Assembly (NCBI GenBank): GCA_034336665.1
Contig: CM067576.1
Span: 13,755,385-13,819,384 of the forward strand
Source of the DNA: Luscinia megarhynchos
Lineage: Eukaryota; Chordata; Aves; Passeriformes; Turdidae
Reading direction: 5' to 3'
DNA length: 64,000 nt
Part shown: positions 13,051-25,726 of the stretch, piece by piece
Position numbering within the stretch: position 1 is the first letter of the stretch
Layout: each line of letters begins with the position of its first letter
The notes under the pieces: model-generated
Seen by the model: the letters and a program-made list of their open reading frames with translations, nothing else
Told to the model about the DNA's origin: nothing
Databases searched by the model: none
Made by a program: the position numbers and the translations under genes

Positions 13051-16000
13051 AGACTAGGAAAAGCTGTGTTAGCACAATCAATGTTTGCAGCATTATTAGT
13101 AATGCATACATGACTTTTCTAAGCCAAACAAATGCATTTGGGAGAGTATGGAAATATCTATATTATGTGTTTTGACAGTACAAAATGAATACTAATTATA
13201 AAAATCAATGTAAGTTTGAAAAAATTGTGTATTTGTTCTGAAAATTGCTTCTAATAAAGGTTTCTAACATCTGCTTTACCTAACAGAATCATAGTTGTAC
13301 TACATTAGAAATATTAGGCATCTTAATCAAATTAGCATCCATAAGCTGTTGAACAGATATCTAATAGATAAGTAGGAGACTTTACTTCTTCCTGCTTGGT
13401 ACTAACTGAAACACTGAAGTTTTTGGTCTGTAAAGGAATACTTATATCACTTAGTTAAGGTGCAGCTCCTGTTCCCATTGCCATTTTTCTTGAAATATTG
13501 CTCATTGCCTGGTTCCTAATTGCCACTGGGACTGCTGGGTGCTGCTGCCATCCCCAGTCAGCAATCTGCACACAGCAGGGCTTGACACTCAGCCTAGAAA
13601 GACTGACTTGGACAGGTCTTTTACAGCAACAGAAAACAAACATTCTCTCCTTCCTATATATATATATATTCCTTGATTATTTTAATTGAGATAACTTAGA
13701 CATTGTTTACTAACAAAAGACATTTGAAAATAATTGCCTTTTGCCAAATTCAGCTTTTCTTCCGTGTTTTCTCTATGGCATGGCTGAAATGTGAAGTACT
13801 GTGGAATTTCTTCGTCTGCTTAAAGTTGCTACCCCTGGCTGTATATTATTTTTGTATTGCTAAGAAATCATAAGATCCAAAGCTTTTTAGATGAAGTGCA
13901 AACAAAACAGTAAAAGAAAATAGCTTTTGGTCCCCTGATGCAGTGCCTGACAGCTGACTCGGCATAGCACAATGAACAAGACATGCATCGCTTGAGAGGA
14001 GACAGAAAATGTCAGCTGGGGCTATTCATATAGAGAATGGGATGTGATAACCTTTAAATACATATAAACAATGTGTCCTCACATACTGTGCCTTGCTGTT
14101 CTCTTCAGAAAGATACTGTCCAACAGTTCTGCCTTTGGTACAGAAAGCAGCATGCCTGCCCATGGAAAGTTAATGGGTTGCTTCAAACACAGAAATAAAG
14201 CTTTCTAAAGGTCTAGTTAGTTATCATGGCAAGGGGAGATAGTCACAATTTTGATTATTGATGTCATCCAAGCACGAGATAAATATAATTCCAATCTGGA
14301 TTGACAGAATTTACAGAAGGAAATGACAATATGCACACACAAACCCATGACTTTACACTGCCTCCCTCCACCTCTGTTTGCAGAGGAAAACCAATCCCAC
14401 AAGCTCTGATTGGTTCACAAGGTTAATGAGTGAAAAAAAATTCCAAGGAAGCATTCTAGATTTGGCCCTGAAACCTTGCCTGGGGTTAGAAATCCATCAG
14501 TCATGCTCTCCCTATCTCCAATATCCACGGTCACTCATGAAGGAGCTGTAACAGATTCTGTGTCTCTAGCCCTCACTTCCCTAATGACCATGAAAATCTC
14601 TTGTGCTTATCACTGTTTAATAAAGCCGTGACTAATTTAGGATATCTGGATTGTTTTCATCCTTAAATGTATATACAGATACTGATTTTGAGGAAATCAA
14701 CACTTTTCTATCTTCAGATAACATGCTGATGCCTTCTGTAGGATGAATCCTTCTCATTCCCATCAAGCATTTGATATGCCTGGGAAAGATTACAGTTTGT
14801 ATTCATTTCTATCATAATAATTTGGAAGAGTTGTATGAGATTGGGGATACCAGAGTCTGAGAAAAAATATAGTATTTTAAATAGCTGCAGCTAAAAAAAG
14901 TCTGCAAAGATGTCTAAGTGACAGTATTTGCTCTGGGAAAATACAGTAAAGAGACTGATTTACAGAAAATAGTGTAGGATTTCAGTGCTTAAAATGGTAA
15001 TGTAAAAGTGTGGATATACATATTCAAATAAAGCAGCAATAAGATTTTAAGTAACTAAAATTAAACCACTGGAATAAAAACAAACAATATTTGGATGCCT
15101 TTGAATGTGTTGATTAACACTGGTTCAATGACTATTTTCCATCAAAGCTAGGAAGAAGTCACAAGGTGAGGTGATAAACTGCTCGTTACATTTTCATTTA
15201 TTTTGCATTAATTCAAAAGCCTGATGCAGAAACAAAGAAATGAGGAGAATCTTGCTCAACAAGTCCAATTCCAGACGGTCACATTATTCCCATTACGTAA
15301 GACCATTCACAAATGTTTTAAGGTTCATCACAGAATTTTCCTCCACCTGAAAGACTGTTCCATAAGCCACCATCCATGGTAGAAATCCTATAATTTCTGC
15401 CCTGCTTTCATTCAAGTCTGATGATAGCTATTTACCACTATGCCATTATCACCCTTCTGCATAAAGAGTTCTTTGCCTTTCAGTGTTTATGCCCCTGACA
15501 GATTTAGAGACAGAAAATCATTCTCCATCTCAACCCCTTTATACTATTTAGTCAAGTTCATCCAGTTTGCTGTGCACCATAAGCTCCCCACTCCTCAGGT
15601 CATTCTAATAATCCACTTGGGTATTTTTCAGTCCCCCTGCACTCTACCTGGAGCTTACTTGCTGCTTATAATTGTTGCAGCATTCCTGACCTCTGAGCAC
15701 CTGCAGGCAACTGCTTTCTTTCTGCCTCTCTGTTGTGAAGAACCAGAAAATATTATCTGTTTCTTATTAAATGTGACTTTACCTACTCCCATAAAGGTGG
15801 TGACTAATGTGCAAATAATTGTTTCTCCAGTTTGGTGCCTAAGTCAAAATACATAAGGAAATCCAAGCAGAAATACTTCCTCCCCAACTTTGTTTCTAAA
15901 GCATAGAATAATTTATTACCTTCCAAACCAGTAGAAGGAATTAATCCATCTTTTTGTTAAGAATAAACTAATCTTCACTAACATCATCTGGCTTTAATTC

Positions 16001-16472
16001 CCTTTCTTGCTTTGACATCTGTATCCTGCACCCCAGAAGAGCATCCCAGTCTCCACATTTCTGGAGGGGCTGAACACTGCCTTCAGCATGGCTGAAGAGT
16101 CACAAGTTCTTTTTGTGGTGCATGATGACATTAGGGGACTCAGGTCCCCTCCCTGATTTCTAAAGCAGACTCTGTCATTTGGGGGAGCAGGCTCCCTCCC
16201 ATTCCTCCTGGACAAACCTTTCCTCGATGTGGAGCACCTGTACTTTCACTCCACCCACAGGAGTGAGGGAGTCTGCATCCTCAAAATTTCACCAAGCTTA
16301 GAAAAAAGCTCAGGTTCATTCCCTGATTTAGTCAGAGACTGAACATTTTGCCTCAGAATGATAAAAACTCATAGTTTTACTTTGTCAAATTTTTGCATAT
16401 ATCTTGTCTAATTATGTATACATCTAAAAAATACTAGTAATACTTAATTTATAGACACATATATGTGTACAC

Positions 16473-16476
<4 letters not shown>
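13051..16476. other. Unique non-coding sequence
   Basis: No recognised gene. A short (TA)n run sits at 13655-13669. An ATG-initiated frame of 138 codons at 15440-15856 (plus) is hydrophobic and pyrimidine-driven. It has no recognisable domain and no flanking splice signals that I would defend. I treat it as a chance opening. Confidence 0.5.

Positions 16477-16505
<29 letters not shown>
16477..16505. repeat. (AT)n microsatellite
   Basis: About 14 uninterrupted AT units, preceded by an imperfect ACATATATGTGTAC stretch. Confidence 0.96.
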
Positions 16506-16509
<4 letters not shown>

Positions 16510-19373
16510 TGCTTCTGGTGTGTGACTACCTAAAGCACACAAATGTTGAAAGGCAGGCTTATCAATGCAATTATTTCAAATTAGTTACAGAGTCATACAT
16601 TTCACACAGTTTTGCACTTAAACTAAGACAGGAGTATAAATTTGCTCTTTCACCTTGAAAAACTAGAAATTTAAACCACTCTTCAAAAAATCAACTTATT
16701 TTCAACTGAGGAAAAAAGTCTGACAGTAAAATTTTTTCAGAATAAAAGGAATTATGACAACACCTTTCTTATTTAAATAAGGTTTTACCAAAGCTGACAA
16801 GTTTAAGTATATTAAATTAGGCAATTGAACACTTTACTTGCAGAGGGAGAAATGGCACACAATACTTAAGTAGGGCTAAGACTTTCAAATCTATCTCAGA
16901 ATTCTTCTTGTCTTCAGGATTAAGCAAAAGAGTTGACCTTTAGCCAAATGATCCAATGGAGCTGTATAGATCAATTCCTTCCAACATTTTGGCAATTATA
17001 ACTTTGTTTTAGATTTCAGAATCACCAGATTCAGCCTTTGACTTTATTTGCCCAACCCTTGGCCTCTCACTTCCTGGGCCTGCCACCATTCCCTTCTCTC
17101 CATCTCATCAGCATCTCCTGCTTGCTCCCAGGCTGGCTCTGGAACTGCTGCAGAACTCCAGCATGGGTTTGCACTGATTTAAAGCCACACAGCCTCCAAA
17201 AGCATGGTCCTGCTCTCCTGTGCTCCCCCACTCTCTGTCCTAGCACTCCAAATGGCTCAAAGTTAGTTTTGAGCTCTTTTAAGTTCTCTCACTCAGTTGG
17301 TTTCACTTACAGGGCTCAAAATTAATTTTTTGGGGTTGGCTTAGTTTTCAGCCTTACTGGTGCTGATCCACAGACTGGTTGCAAAACTGCACCCTGGACT
17401 AAGCAGGTCTGGCTTGCCCTGATCAGCTTTTCATCCCCTGTATTGGAGCACCCTCTGCCCCTGGGCCAGCCCAGCTCTGGGTGAGTTTGCTGGGATCCAT
17501 CCCTTGCACTGAGACACCACAAGGAGCTGTCCCTCTTCTCAGTCCTACCTCTGCCTGACATTAAAACCAAGCAGCAAACCCCCACCAAGCCTCCTCCTGT
17601 TCCCTCTGCAAGGAGCAGCAGAGCCCCTGTAGGGGCTGAGCCATCCCCAGACATTCCTGTGGCCAGAACAAGGGACAGACAATGCTGCCCTTCCCTCAGC
17701 CCACACACTTTGTGTTTGTGCACACACAGGGATACACACACCTAATTATATTCTATAGAAATAGACAACACACCCCTAAGGATGGCAAATAATTCCAATA
17801 GTTATCCAAATGTTTTTATTAGGAGTTCAGTGTATAAAAAGATAATAAATTGCTATGATTTCTACTTAAACAGCACATATTCTGCTCCCTTCAGTCTGCT
17901 GTTTTCACAGAGTTGAAGATTTAATGGCACCCACTATAACCCCCAATTTTCAATATTCAGTGTCCTGTCTTGCTCCTGTTTCAGGCAGTGGGAGTTTTGC
18001 TGTTATCTCAGAAGAGCAGGGGTGAGCATGTGGTTAGTATGGCATTTGCACAATATTAAAATAACCTCTCATGATTGGAACACTGTGCCATAGTTAATTA
18101 AATATATGAATGACTTGTTTGAACAATCTTCTGTTTGCATTCTGGATCGTAGCCATACAATCTGCTGATGGTGCCAGGGTTATCTCTGCTGCTGCTTAGA
18201 CTTTCTCTAGTTTGTTCTGCTTACTGTGGTTTGTTAAGCATATGTTCTTGCAAGTGTTTCTAACCCCAACCTCCACTTTTTTTTATACTTATATAAACTG
18301 AAAGTGACAAGCCATTTGTTTACTGTGGTTCTAAATTAATTAGGATTCTCCAAGGCGTATTTCATACTGTTTGCTGCAGATCCAGTTTACTAAGCACTGC
18401 AGTAGCACTTTGCACCCTACACATAATTTTACAAAGGAAAAATTACATACATTTTCAAAGAATCTCAGAATATTTTGTTATAAAATGCAATTATATTATA
18501 AAAGATGGAGATACACAAACACAGAGAGACGAGGTATTAATGTGCAGCAATTCAGTGACACAACTGAGGAAAAAAGCTTGAATGTCTATATTATGTTCAT
18601 AACTGATGAGTAATTACTGCAATGATGATGCCACATGCTTACTCTCATGCCCCATAGCACATCTTGCTACAGCAAAGACTCTTCCATATAAATGAGATGT
18701 AAAATAGAAGATACTGATACTTCTTATTTTGTTAACTCCTTTATTTAAACCTGAGCTCAACAGCATTTGCCATTTCATTGACATAATTTGTAAGGGACAT
18801 CACACAAGATCTCATTTGCAATGGTTAGATCTGTACAGCCCTAAACTCCAATGATTAAATTCCTGTTGGACTCTCACACCTGGACACATAATACTGCTGC
18901 TCACCTTCAAAAACATCCATTAATGAAGGGAGAATTAGACCGTCTGTAGAATTCTTATTGCTTTTTTATTTTGCAGTTAACTTCACAGTCAAATATACTA
19001 AAAAGTCAGTAAGTATAAGCAATCATAAAAGCATTCCTATTTACTAGTCCTTAATAAAACAATAATTTTGCTAATTTGCTGTAGTTCATGGGTCTAGGAC
19101 AATGCCAGACAGTAAAAGTGACACAGTAAACCTATCTAGAATAAAAGAAAATGATAAAACTCCTTGAGAACACTCATATGACTATTGGCTGATATCTCAC
19201 CTCTCCCACTGAGCAATCCAAGCCACCTGACAGTTCAAAATCTAATACTAGCTACCACTCAAAGCCTAACTTGTGGAACATCTGGAATATCCCTTCCAAA
19301 AGGTTTTCCAAGCCCTAAAGCTCCACTGCTGCCATTTTTATGGCGATCCATGCAATGGAAGTTTTCATATTAG
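16506..19373. other. Unique sequence with a GC-richer patch at about 17040-17740
   Basis: Mostly AT-rich. Between about 17040 and 17740 the base composition shifts to C/G-rich on both strands, giving a 139-codon minus frame (17322-17741) and a 95-codon plus frame. Neither resembles a known protein, and CpG is scarce, so it is not a CpG-island promoter. The patch could be a very old repeat that I cannot place. Confidence 0.45.
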
Positions 19374-19832
19374 AAGGACCCGTGGTGGAGGAGTTCATGC
19401 AGGACTGTGTCCCGTGGGAAGGTCCCCAGGGTGGAGCAGGGGAAGGGTGTGAGCAGTCCTGGCCCTGAGGAAGGAGCAGCAGAGACAGCGTGGGATGGAC
19501 TGGGGAACTGACTGCCGCCCCTATTCCTGTGGAGCAGGGAGGGAAAATGGGGAATAAAGTTGAGCCCAGCTAGAAGGGAAGGGTAGGGGGAAGGTGTTTT
19601 GAGATTTGGTTTTATTCCTCATTATCCTTCTCTGATGTGATCGGTAATAACTTCAATTCATTTGTCCCCAGGTCAGCTCTTTTGCCTGTGATGGTAAGGA
19701 GTGAGGGATTTCTCCCTGTCCTTACCTCAGGAATCTTTTGTATATTTTCTCCCCTGTGTAGATGAATAAGGTGGGGAGGAATAGAAGAGCCTTGGTGAGC
19801 ACCTGGCATCCAGCCAGGGTCAGTCCACCACA
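19374..19832 (-). mobile_element. Avian LTR-retrotransposon (ERV-like) LTR, partial and solitary
   Basis: On the minus strand the element starts at 19832 with TGTGGTGGACTGACCCTGG, beginning with the TG expected at an LTR 5' edge, and runs down to about 19374. I recognise it as an interspersed LTR family widespread in bird genomes, though I cannot give the exact family name. On the minus strand an AATAAA signal lies inside it (plus-strand TTTATT near 19612). The far end stops without a matching CA terminus, so it is truncated. No gag, pol or env coding region lies beside it. It is therefore a lone LTR fragment and not a provirus. It shares a family-level start with the piece at 61208. Confidence 0.65.
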
Positions 19833-22800
19833 GGCTGTTACTAAGTACCAGATCATTATATGTGTGAAGGCAGGAGATAAATTAAATATAATATAAATGC
19901 ACATTTTAAATAGGTATTATAAATGAAAAAGTCTGATTGAGTACTAACCGTCCCCCTTAAAAAATAATAAAAAATCATTGCAGTTTTATGCTCAGTTTTA
20001 TTTGCTTTCTTTATACAAGAATGGTCCTATCTCTAGGCTCTAAGCTGTTTGCTCAGCCTAGAGAAAAGGCACAGCACCTGTTAATAATGAGTGTATCTCT
20101 TCCTTCTCCATGCAGGATTAGGTTGCAGTTAAGAGCATATTTACATTTTTCCTCTATAGCTTGAGTTACTTCATAATAGTCAAAGGCTTGCTTCAAACTC
20201 TGAAATCAGCTCATAAATGAAACCCAGATTGATCAGAAACAAATCTTAAATTGTATAATACAATAACAGAGATTCTGTGATAAGGAAGATCCAGAATGGC
20301 TAAAAACTAGGGGGAGGGGCTCTTTATCCAGAGGATAAAGCTAGAGAATGATTTCTAGAAAATTAGAGTGTAATTGTTTTCTGTAAATGGTGCAAAATCT
20401 GCCTCTTGATGAAACCCTTCCTGCCATGATTCCTTAGGATGCAAATTCTCTTACCATTATCATATACCCCCACCCATGAGCAGAGATTTCATCTCAAGGA
20501 GAAAAAAATAATAGGGCTCCACAGACCCTATTATAAATCATGCTAGTGGTATAGGTTAGATTGTGAAACACAATTGTTATGTAGAATCATAGAGAACACA
20601 GTGATCTTGCCTTAAAATCTATGCAATATCTAGTACAAACCTCACTGGAATTAGCTTAGTTAAGTCTTCCCAAGTAAACCTCAGCCTTTAAAAACACCTG
20701 CACAAAACTGTGAGTTCACAAAATGAGCCAGGTGTCCATGCAGCCAGTATTCTGGCTTTTACTCTGAGCTGTGCTGGTTACTGAGAAAAGGAAAATACTC
20801 AACAGGGCAAGCAGAGCACAGAGAAACCCTCTCCACCTTTCAGTAAGCACTGAACTCAAACATCTTTAAAACAAGAAAAAGCACTTAAAGTGATATGGAT
20901 AAATTGCAGACATTCGTCCCTTGGAAGACAGTTATTGTCCAAAGCAAATGCCTGTGGAAAGGATGATTCTGGCAAAATCACACAGAGAATAACAATTCAG
21001 AAAAAAATGTTTTTTGGAAAGTGAAAGAGATATTTTTTAGGTCTTTTTGGAGCATGTGCATTTATTTTTCAGAATTTTTTCACCTCCTTTTTCTAACAAC
21101 ATAAGTCATAGAATTGACTGATACTTTTGACCACAATTTCTCTGTTATTTTAATGACATTTTAGAATAGAAGAAGTGTAATTAAATCCCAAGTAAAAATA
21201 GAAACCCCTGGTTTTTGGTCTACTTGAACTGTAGATGTCAATTGTACTTAGCTGTTAAAACCACTGCTATAACTCTTATATCTATAAACTTTCTCTATTT
21301 GTAATCTGGCTTTTAAAATTAAAAAACCTATATTAATAAAATAGTATTTTTAGAATGCTAGTCCTAATGTCCTTAGCAATGACTTAAGAACAGAAGAGAA
21401 ACAGCATCTGGCAGTGATGCAGGCTCTCACAGTGAAAACTACATGTAGGGACTCTATCTGATTAAGATGCTGTTCCATTAGGCATTTTGGAGAGGAAATC
21501 TCTTAATTATAATTTAAAAATCAGTGTCAAAAGCCATTCATCAAGATTTCCCTTCTAGTTTAGTTACTTATACTCAACTTCATGTACACAAATCATCACC
21601 ATTACTGTCAGAGCAGACGTGAGCTGCTGCAGCAGTACTTGGCTCGAGAGTATTTATTTGAGTTTTGATCCAATTACTACCTAGACTGCATGTAATAACA
21701 GATGTCCTGGTTTGGTTGGACATTGCCTCATTCTGTATGTTCAGTAATAGCAAATGTCTCCACTTTGAGTTCTTTTTCTCTCTCCAGAAAACCCAGCACT
21801 GGTCCTACAGCAAACCAGCAAATTGCCTGTTTGATCCTGAATGCTGCAGAGCACTAGAAATGGTGATGGCCCAGCCTTTGACAAGAAGAGATTTGTCAAA
21901 GTTTGGGTTAATTTTGAAGAACTCAGAGATTTAGCTGTGGTGGCAGGGGAGCCCCAGCAGGTGACTGTTAATGACATTTTCCATGACACTGCAAGTTAAA
22001 AGTAAGCTGTGAGTTGTAACTCTCCTTTTAGAGCCCTTCAGAGTTGAAATTTTTAATGTTCCTATTTCATAATTAGGCTTCAAAGATCAGAATATAGTTA
22101 GTGATGAAGTAGTTACTGTTAGAACTCTGCATTCAATGCAAATCAAAGGAGACAAACAATATCAGGGAAGGTATTCCACTGATAAGAATTATTGTCATTG
22201 CACACTGGTCTGATACCAGAAATGTGATGGAAAAAAAAACTTCATCAGAGAGTTTCCAGTTACACTGCAGTTACAAACAAGGCTTCTTAAATAATATTTC
22301 ACATGTATTTTCAACTTTGAAAGTCTTAAATCTAGTACTAGTCTTTAAGCATTTGTGAGTGCAGTTGTGCCTGTACAACTATGTCTGAACTTCTAAACTA
22401 GTTAAAGTTTCATTCCCAGAAAAGACTGGTACAATCCTGATGGGTTTTAAAGCTCACTATAACACAAAAATAGGGTACTTGTCTGGCATTCATCTGCTAT
22501 CTGTCAGCCTCCACTTGTTTTCTAACACAGTTAATTTTCTACCACTTGATAGAAATATAGAAGAGACAGGCAAAGAGAATGTCTATGTACCAAGGGAGAA
22601 TAGAAAAAGAATAAAAGACTTATTCACAATTATGCCAAGCTTCACTTGAGACAGCAAGTGAACCTTGACAGCATTCCCTTCTATGACAACTCCCAAGTAA
22701 AAACTGTTCTAGGGGCCACAGACTTCCAGCACAAAAAAAAGCTGGAATTTGCCAAATACTGTTTATGCCATAGCTAATGATTAATAACAACAGTGTGGTT

Positions 22801-24966
22801 TCTATTTTCACCATTAATGAAACAGAGCAATATTAGGTATTCCAGAAGCAGAAGTCTTGCTTCAAGAACAAAAAAGATCTCATGTGACCCAGAGCTAAAA
22901 TATAATACTTTTATTTGAAGCAAATAAATTGACCTTCCTGGAGCTGGGTAGAAGTGAACAGATTTTCGAGATTAAGAGTAACAGAGAGCATTGTACTGTT
23001 ACTGACTGTACTGGCTCATTTCTGAGTACTTTTTCTGTGTCTTTCAAAAATTCATTGTAATAAAATATAATTCAAATTTCTTTTCACACTGCAACATATT
23101 TATTGAGCTAGACACTTGTGCTGCAGTGTGAAACTAAGGATACATAAGTTCCCTTTCCTTAGGAAGGTGAGTTAATCTCAAAACATCAGCTATGCTATAT
23201 TCCAGAACTTAAATTTGCTGGCTGTGAAATTTTTACACCCAAATTGTCTAGGTGTTTTTAAATACTATCCTTGTAAACATAGAAGATTTTATACACAAAG
23301 GGGAAAAAAGGCTCTTGAAGGTTTGAAGAGTTTTGAAGATTTGAAGGCACATTCAGGACACTCAACTATAATTTTTTGGATACTCAATGAATTCCTCTTG
23401 TATCAGCAAATGAACCAGTACTGCCATCAGCAAAGACCAGCAGGCTGCAAAATGTACCTTGGTACTTTCTCATATGGTTTAAAACATTCCTGACAACTTC
23501 AGACACTCAAATATTTGAGAGTAAAAAGAACTTAATATGCATGAAATCATTCACCAAAAAAACAAAGGATAATTAACAGAATAGAAAAATTACTTTATTT
23601 AAAAACTACCAAGGAACAGGCATTGTGCTCCAATTCTAACTAGCACAGATAATTTATTAAAACTATTGATGAATTAGATCACACTTGCATGCAACAAAAT
23701 ACAGCACATAAAGCAACATGTTTGTCACACTTTGAGTGGGGGGGAATTGAGGATCCAGGTTTGATATTAGAAACACATTGTGGAACTGAATAATTAGCTC
23801 GAAACCCTTCAAAGGTAAAGGACAGGATAAATACCTGTGAGTAAACACTGGTCTGTTGTAATGCCAGAGTAAAAAAACCCTTGAGTTTCTTTCAAACTTC
23901 ATTTTATACTTAAAAATGCTATAGCATTCAGGATACCACAGCAAAATCATTTGATTAACCTTACAAGCTCAAAGTTTCCTAGTCATCAAAATTGTATTCA
24001 TGAAATTAGCAATTAAGTTATTTAAAGCAAATAAGCCTAACTATATTGGTTTTTAGGCTTCCCAGTTTATAACCCCAAAATCTTATCAGCAGTTTTATTA
24101 CCATTTTCCATCTGTAAATTTATATCATGTTAAGAAGCTAAATCCTTCAAACTAAGTGGTTAGGGCTGAGGAATGTTCAGTAGACCATAAACTTAGAAAT
24201 CATTGTTCATACAACTATTGTTTTTAAACAAAATTGCTGTCATTTATATAATTGCTATAAAACTCCTACTGTGCCAATTGGAAAGCAAGGAGCATTTGCT
24301 GAGTCTTAAGATCATTTAGTTGTTTTTAACTTGGCAGGCTCCTGGATGATATTGCTTAATGCAAGCTTCACATAATTGAGTGTGTACAAATTATCTTCTT
24401 TAAAAACCACTTGCTCAGAACTCAAACAGCAACTGATTTGTTCAGGTAATTGTCTCTATTGGTCTCAAAAAAAAAATAAACAAACTGAAACCCAAGCCAA
24501 CAGTGTTCCACTTTATCATGGTTTTCCCTCCTTTTATTTCCAACCAGCCTACAAGGGTGGAACACAAGGGGAGCAATCCTTGCAGTCCTTCTCTGAGCAC
24601 ACTAAGTGCACTCTGCCCGGTTTGGGGAATGGCAGGGGTGATGGCTCTGCCTTGGCTGAGCACTGGCAGCACTCACAGCACTGGCAGCAGTTACAGAGCA
24701 CAGGAGCTCCTCTCAGGCTCTGCAGGGCAGCTGCTCCCTTCATGGTGTCCTGTTCATTCCCCTAGAACTTCAGTCGTTTGTAAAGGGTTGGGTTCCAGGA
24801 CTTCCAGCCCCAGGTCACCACAGCACATGGTCCTCACTCTTAGCATGAGTTTAAAATAAAACCCATCAAGGATTCAGATTCACCAGCCTGGCCTCTGCTC
24901 TCTCACAGTCATTCTCTCAGGAAAGTTTGAGACTGGGACCCACTGCTGTAGCTGAAATACTGAGCT
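19833..24966. other. Unique non-coding sequence
   Basis: No gene recognised. A plus-strand opening of 89 codons (21665-21934) and a 129-codon opening at 24376-24765 have no recognisable motifs. The latter lies in a GC-richer patch (24540-24900) on the edge of the satellite. A GAATCATAGAG string at about 20583 resembles the end of a CR1 but lacks any supporting CR1 body. Confidence 0.5.
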
Positions 24967-25726
24967 CACAGACACAGCCACACACACAGAGACAGCCACA
25001 GACACACACAGGCATACACAGACACACACACAGACACAGACAGACACAGAGAGACAGAGACAGACACACAGACACACACACACACAGACACACACAGAGA
25101 GACAGCCACACACACACAGACACAGATGCAGCCACACAGATACACACAGACACAGACACACACAGACACACACACAGACACAGACACACAGACACACACA
25201 GACACACACAGACACACACAGACACACACACAGACACACACACAGACACACAGACACACAGACACACACAGACACACACAGACACACACACAGACACAGA
25301 CACACAGACACACAGACACACAGATACATACAGACACACACAGACACACACACAGACACAGACACACAGACACACACAGACACACACAGACACACACAGA
25401 CACACACACAGACACACACAGACACACACAGACACACACACACACACAGACACACAGACACACACAGACACACACAGACACACACAGACACACACACACA
25501 CACACACAGACACACACAGACACACACACAGACACAGACACACAGACACACACAGACACACACAGACACACACAGACACACACACAGACACACACAGACA
25601 CACACAGACACACACACAGACACAGACACACAGACACACAGACACACACACAGACACACAGACACACAGATACATACAGACACACACAGACACACACAGA
25701 CACACACACACAGACACGCAGGCAGA
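24967..25726. repeat. CA/GACA-rich satellite, about 760 bp, with higher-order duplication
   Basis: The plus strand consists almost wholly of CACA and CAGACA blocks. The commonest unit is the 10-mer CAGACACACA, mixed with 6-mer CAGACA and 8-mer variants. Rare variant words mark larger copies: CAGATACATACAGACACACA occurs at 25321 and again at 25667, 346 bases apart, each preceded by a similar series of units. Because the words lack stop codons in several frames, open frames of 200-281 codons appear on both strands (Cys/Val-rich on minus, Thr/His-rich on plus). They are artefacts of the repeat and not genes. Length polymorphism between individuals is expected. Confidence 0.97.

Noticed and set aside
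17322..17741. 139-codon minus-strand frame
   Set aside because: It lies in a GC-rich patch, overlaps another frame, has no recognisable domain or ATG/splice context, and its composition (Gly/Leu/Cys/Ser) follows base content.
20583..20640. GAATCATAGAGAACACAG string considered as a CR1 3' end
   Set aside because: The adjoining sequence does not continue into a CR1 3' UTR or ORF2 on either strand.
24967..25726. Regularly spaced repeats considered as a CRISPR array
   Set aside because: There are no unique spacers of constant length, and the whole context is a vertebrate genome. It is a satellite.
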